The position numbers and the translations under genes are program-made. Positions 61,842 through 64,000 of a stretch of 64,000 bases of DNA are shown piece after piece. Under the pieces are notes generated by a model, which worked only from the letters and a program-made list of their open reading frames with translations, did no database searches and was not told where the DNA came from. The stretch's first letter is position 1. The number at the start of each line of letters is the position of its first letter. The stretch comes from Rhizobium rhizoryzae (GTDB lineage: Bacteria > Pseudomonadota > Alphaproteobacteria > Rhizobiales > Rhizobiaceae): NCBI RefSeq assembly GCF_011046895.1, contig NZ_CP049249.1, positions 1 to 64,000 of the forward strand, read 5' to 3'.

Positions 61842-62123
61842 CTAGGCGATGCGCTCCGGTATCTCATCATGGCCAAGGGTGACGCCAAAGAAGAACCTCA
61901 GCGCGCAGACCGTCTGGTTCAAGGCCGGCCATGACAGGCCCTTCGACACCAGATGCACCTGAAAGGCGCGCACGTCTCCCAGTCCAAGTCGGTCTGGCGA
62001 TCGCCCGAAATAGCGCGAGAACTTTGTCACCGCATGCAAATAGGATCGCTGCGTCGCCGGCGACAAGTTTCGGATCGTCATGTCTTCGATCATCCGCCGG
62101 CGTAGAGGGCTCATCTCACTCAT
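61842..62123 (-). pseudogene. Tyrosine-recombinase (integrase) N-terminal remnant
   Basis: From ATG at 62123 the minus strand reads MSEMSPLRRRMIEDMTIRNL, SPATQRSYLHAVTKFSRYFG and RAFQVHLVSKGLSWPALNQT, the SAM-like core-binding domain of tyrosine recombinases found with IS91-like and related elements. It stops after EIPERIA, where active proteins go on with the catalytic domain (R-H-R-Y), which is absent. The flanking 62124-62341 holds nothing else recognised. A scar of an integrated element. Confidence 0.8.
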
Positions 62124-62341
62124 GGGTATCTCCCGTTCAAAGGTTGGCCAAAACAGCCAATCCTTCAAACCAGAGACACGCCATGCAAATCAGAGGCCCC
62201 AACTGCCGCGAAAACGGCTTCGTTCAATCCACTTTGTCAACAGGGCCTAGCGTACGATTTTGGACTGCTCTTGTTCCGACCCCAAAAGCACAAAGGCGGG
62301 GCGCCGGTCTGTGCAGCAGCTGGCGTTCCGTTGAACCTTCA

Positions 62342-63460
62342 CTAACAAGCGGTCGGTAAAAAGCGCTCGATGCGAAAATCGTGGAGTGGCGTTTCAGTCT
62401 GACCTACTGCAATGAGTTCGGCCATCACGTCGCCGACGCCGGGGCCGAGCTGGAAGCCGTGTCCCGAGAAGCCGAAGGCATGGAAGAGGCCGGGTGTGGT
62501 CGCCGAAGGTCCCATCACGGGCAGGCCATCGGCGACATAGCCCTCGCAGCCGGACCAGGTGCGAATGATGGAGACGTTCGCCAGCGCCGGCAGGAGCGGC
62601 AGGAGTTTGCGAAGCTGAAGCGACAGGCGGGCCGGATCGGCCTTTGCGTGGCCGGGGTCAAGCGCGACCTGGCTGCGTTCGACGCCGCCGCCGAACACGA
62701 TATTGCCGCGCTCGACTTGGCGCAAATATCCCTCGGTGCCATCGCCGCCCCAGACGCCGACGACCGGCAGGATGCGGTAGGGCAGTGGTTCCGTGACGCC
62801 CATTTGCGGACCGCGTGCCTCGATCGGCACGGCTTCTCCGAACCGGGCGGCGATCTGCGCGCCCCAGGCGCCTGCGGTGTTGAGCAGGACTTCCGCGCTG
62901 ATCGAGCCTTTGGAGGTCTCAACGGTGAAGCCTGAAGCAGTTCTGGCCACCGATTCGACAGCTACCTGTTCGACGATCGCTGCGCCGAGACGGGCTGCGG
63001 CAGCGGCGAAGGCGGGTGCGATCAGCCGGGGATTGCCGCTTCCGTCCTCGGGTGAGAAGGAGGCGCCGATGGCATCCGGCCCGACACCTGGAAAACGGGT
63101 ACGCACGTCGCGCATATCCAGTTCGTCGAGGACCAGTCCCCAGGGCCTGGCTGCCTCGATAAACGAGCGCATGGAGGCAAGCCCAATTGTACCGAAGACG
63201 AGGCGCAGGTGGCCCGTCGGGCGAAACTCGACATCCTGTCCCAGCATCGCTTCAGCCTTGCGCCAGAGCGACAGCGAGCGGTGCGCTAACGGCAGCTGCG
63301 GCAGATAGCGGCCGCTCCGGCGGATGTTGCCGAAGGACGCGACGGTCGCTCCGCTGCCGACCCGGTTGCGCTCGACAAGTGTCACCTTAAGCCCGCGCCG
63401 CGCAAGAAAATAGGCCGAGGCGGTCCCAATCAGTCCGCCGCCAAGTACGATGACCTCCAC
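62342..63460 (-). CDS. FAD-dependent amino-acid oxidase/dehydrogenase (DadA-like)
   Basis: 372 residues from GTG at 63460, which has GAAGGA seven bases before it; ATG at 63490 would add ten residues. FAD-binding VIVLGGGLIGTASAYFLARR at the N-terminus, VERNRVGSGATVASFGNIRR next, and a C-terminal CEGYVADGLPVMGPSATTPG plus GFSGHGFQLGPGVGDVMAEL, all typical of the DAO family. Substrates in the family include D-amino acids, sarcosine, glycine and proline derivatives. It is divergent from a hydantoinase A gene, with two palindromes between, so a cyclic or N-substituted amino acid may be the substrate. Confidence 0.88.
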   Translation of the reverse strand: MEVIVLGGGLIGTASAYFLARRGLKVTLVERNRVGSGATVASFGNIRRSGRYLPQLPLAHRSLSLWRKAEAMLGQDVEFRPTGHLRLVFGTIGLASMRSFIEAARPWGLVLDELDMRDVRTRFPGVGPDAIGASFSPEDGSGNPRLIAPAFAAAAARLGAAIVEQVAVESVARTASGFTVETSKGSISAEVLLNTAGAWGAQIAARFGEAVPIEARGPQMGVTEPLPYRILPVVGVWGGDGTEGYLRQVERGNIVFGGGVERSQVALDPGHAKADPARLSLQLRKLLPLLPALANVSIIRTWSGCEGYVADGLPVMGPSATTPGLFHAFGFSGHGFQLGPGVGDVMAELIAVGQTETPLHDFRIERFLPTAC

Positions 63461-63542
63461 GGGATATTCCTTCGGTTCGATGCACTGCATCGACTGTGTG
63501 TGTGAGGACGCCAGCAAGTCAAAGTCGGTATTGCATGCCGCC

Positions 63543-63593
63543 CATAAGTGCGACCTATGGGGCATCCCGCGATGCGCATAAGCGGGACTTATG
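63543..63593. promoter_or_regulatory. Two tandem palindromes in the divergent promoter region
   Basis: CATAAG-N5-CCTATG (63543-63559) and CATAAG-N5-CTTATG (63577-63593) are near-identical dyads, the second perfect, with centres 34 bases apart (about three helical turns). They lie between the divergent oxidase and hydantoinase genes and are probably binding sites for a regulator of both. Confidence 0.65.
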
Positions 63594-63670
63594 GTTGCCC
63601 GCCATTTCGCTCTTGGACCTTTGCCATCAAGCCGTGCCAGCTTTGGACAGGAGCAGCGAAAGGAACGGGC

Positions 63671-64000
63671 ATGACAAGCGCCATGAGTGCAACCTTGACA
63701 GAATTGGCCGATGGCGAGGACTGGAAGGTGGGGGTCGACATCGGCGGCACCTTCATCGATTTCTGTGCGCTGGAGGCAAGATCCGGCCGCGTCGCCTCTC
63801 TGAAGGTCCTGACCACCCCCGACGATCCAGGCGCGGAACTGATGACCGGGCTGACGCTTCTGGCCGAACGGGAGGGCCTGGACCCGGCAACAATCAGCCG
63901 CTTCGTGCATGGCACGACCGTCGGCATCAACACCGTCATCCAGCGACGCGGTGTTTCGCTCGCGCTTCTGACCAATGCCGGTTTCGAGGATGTCATCGAA
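63671..64000 (+). CDS. hyuA: Hydantoinase/oxoprolinase subunit A, N-terminal part (runs past window end)
   Basis: 110 residues visible, with AAGGA eight bases upstream of ATG. Landmarks: WKVGVDIGGTFIDFCALEAR (the ASKHA phosphate-1 loop DIGGTF), VASLKVLTTPDDPGAELMTG, and RFVHGTTVGINTVIQRRG followed by LLTNAGFEDVIE. This is the HyuA_N domain of ATP-dependent N-methylhydantoinase/5-oxoprolinase. HyuB should follow beyond the window. With the divergent FAD oxidase, breakdown of a hydantoin, oxoproline or creatinine-like compound is likely. Confidence 0.92.
   Translation, partial: MTSAMSATLTELADGEDWKVGVDIGGTFIDFCALEARSGRVASLKVLTTPDDPGAELMTGLTLLAEREGLDPATISRFVHGTTVGINTVIQRRGVSLALLTNAGFEDVIE

Overview
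The window looks like accessory DNA, a large plasmid, chromid or island, of an alphaproteobacterium of the Rhizobiaceae type (Rhizobium/Agrobacterium/Ensifer relatives). This rests on an AapJQMP general amino-acid transporter, many solute-binding-protein transporters each next to its own LysR or GntR regulator, a NIT/HAMP chemoreceptor, a QuiC-type dehydroshikimate dehydratase fusion, and scattered remnants of IS630, IS6 and IS5/IS903-type elements. I cannot name the species. No rRNA, tRNA or CRISPR array was seen.

Layout. 1-4.2 kb: tail of a LysR gene, a chemoreceptor, a dead IS630 piece and a LysR regulator. 4.3-20.5 kb: an aromatic/indolic catabolic island. It holds an acyl-CoA-dehydrogenase-fold flavin monooxygenase, two flavin reductases, a V4R protein, an NMT1/SsuABC-type importer, a Rieske oxygenase (alpha, beta, reductase), a SnoaL-like protein, a 72-aa protein and an amidase. 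This matches the iac set for indole-3-acetate (auxin) breakdown, without iacE. It is followed by a LysR regulator and catB-catC-catA, pcaD and an Ohr-type peroxidase, so catechol can be carried to 3-oxoadipate. 20.8-22.4 kb: a FitAB toxin-antitoxin pair with a perfect operator palindrome, then a HAD phosphatase. 22.4-33.1 kb: a GntR-controlled block with a dipeptide-type ABC transporter (binding protein, two permeases, two ATPases), a BtpA/SgcQ protein, a PfkB kinase, a GATase1-like protein and a gamma-glutamyltransferase. 33.5-35.1 kb: a truncated short-chain dehydrogenase abutting a frameshifted IS5/IS903-type element.

35.3-42.3 kb: LysR, a tripartite tricarboxylate transporter (TctC, TctB, TctA), a shikimate/quinate dehydrogenase and a QuiC-like dehydroshikimate dehydratase, read as import of shikimate/quinate and conversion to protocatechuate. 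42.5-44.0 kb: a thioredoxin-reductase-like flavoprotein divergent from an Rrf2 regulator. 44.1-48.4 kb: a cobalamin riboswitch followed by a CbiX-like/[2Fe-2S] protein, a family-5 binding protein and two permeases with no ATPase. This is the most attractive candidate for an undescribed system (import of cobalt, a cobalt chelate or a corrinoid precursor). 49.2-55.4 kb: LysR divergent from a PLP C-S lyase and aapJQMP. 55.5-61.6 kb: a DUF2946 protein, an FNR-like regulator, a PepSY membrane protein, a FecBCD-type ABC transporter and a copper-uptake-associated protein, probably metal (copper or iron) acquisition; its last two genes carry frameshifts. 61.8-64.0 kb: an integrase remnant, an FAD amino-acid oxidase-like gene, two tandem operator palindromes and the 5' end of a hydantoinase A gene that runs off the window.

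Functional calls rest on motif reading and recalled family features; no database search was run. Where an in-frame internal start has a better ribosome-binding site or fits the family length, I moved the start there.
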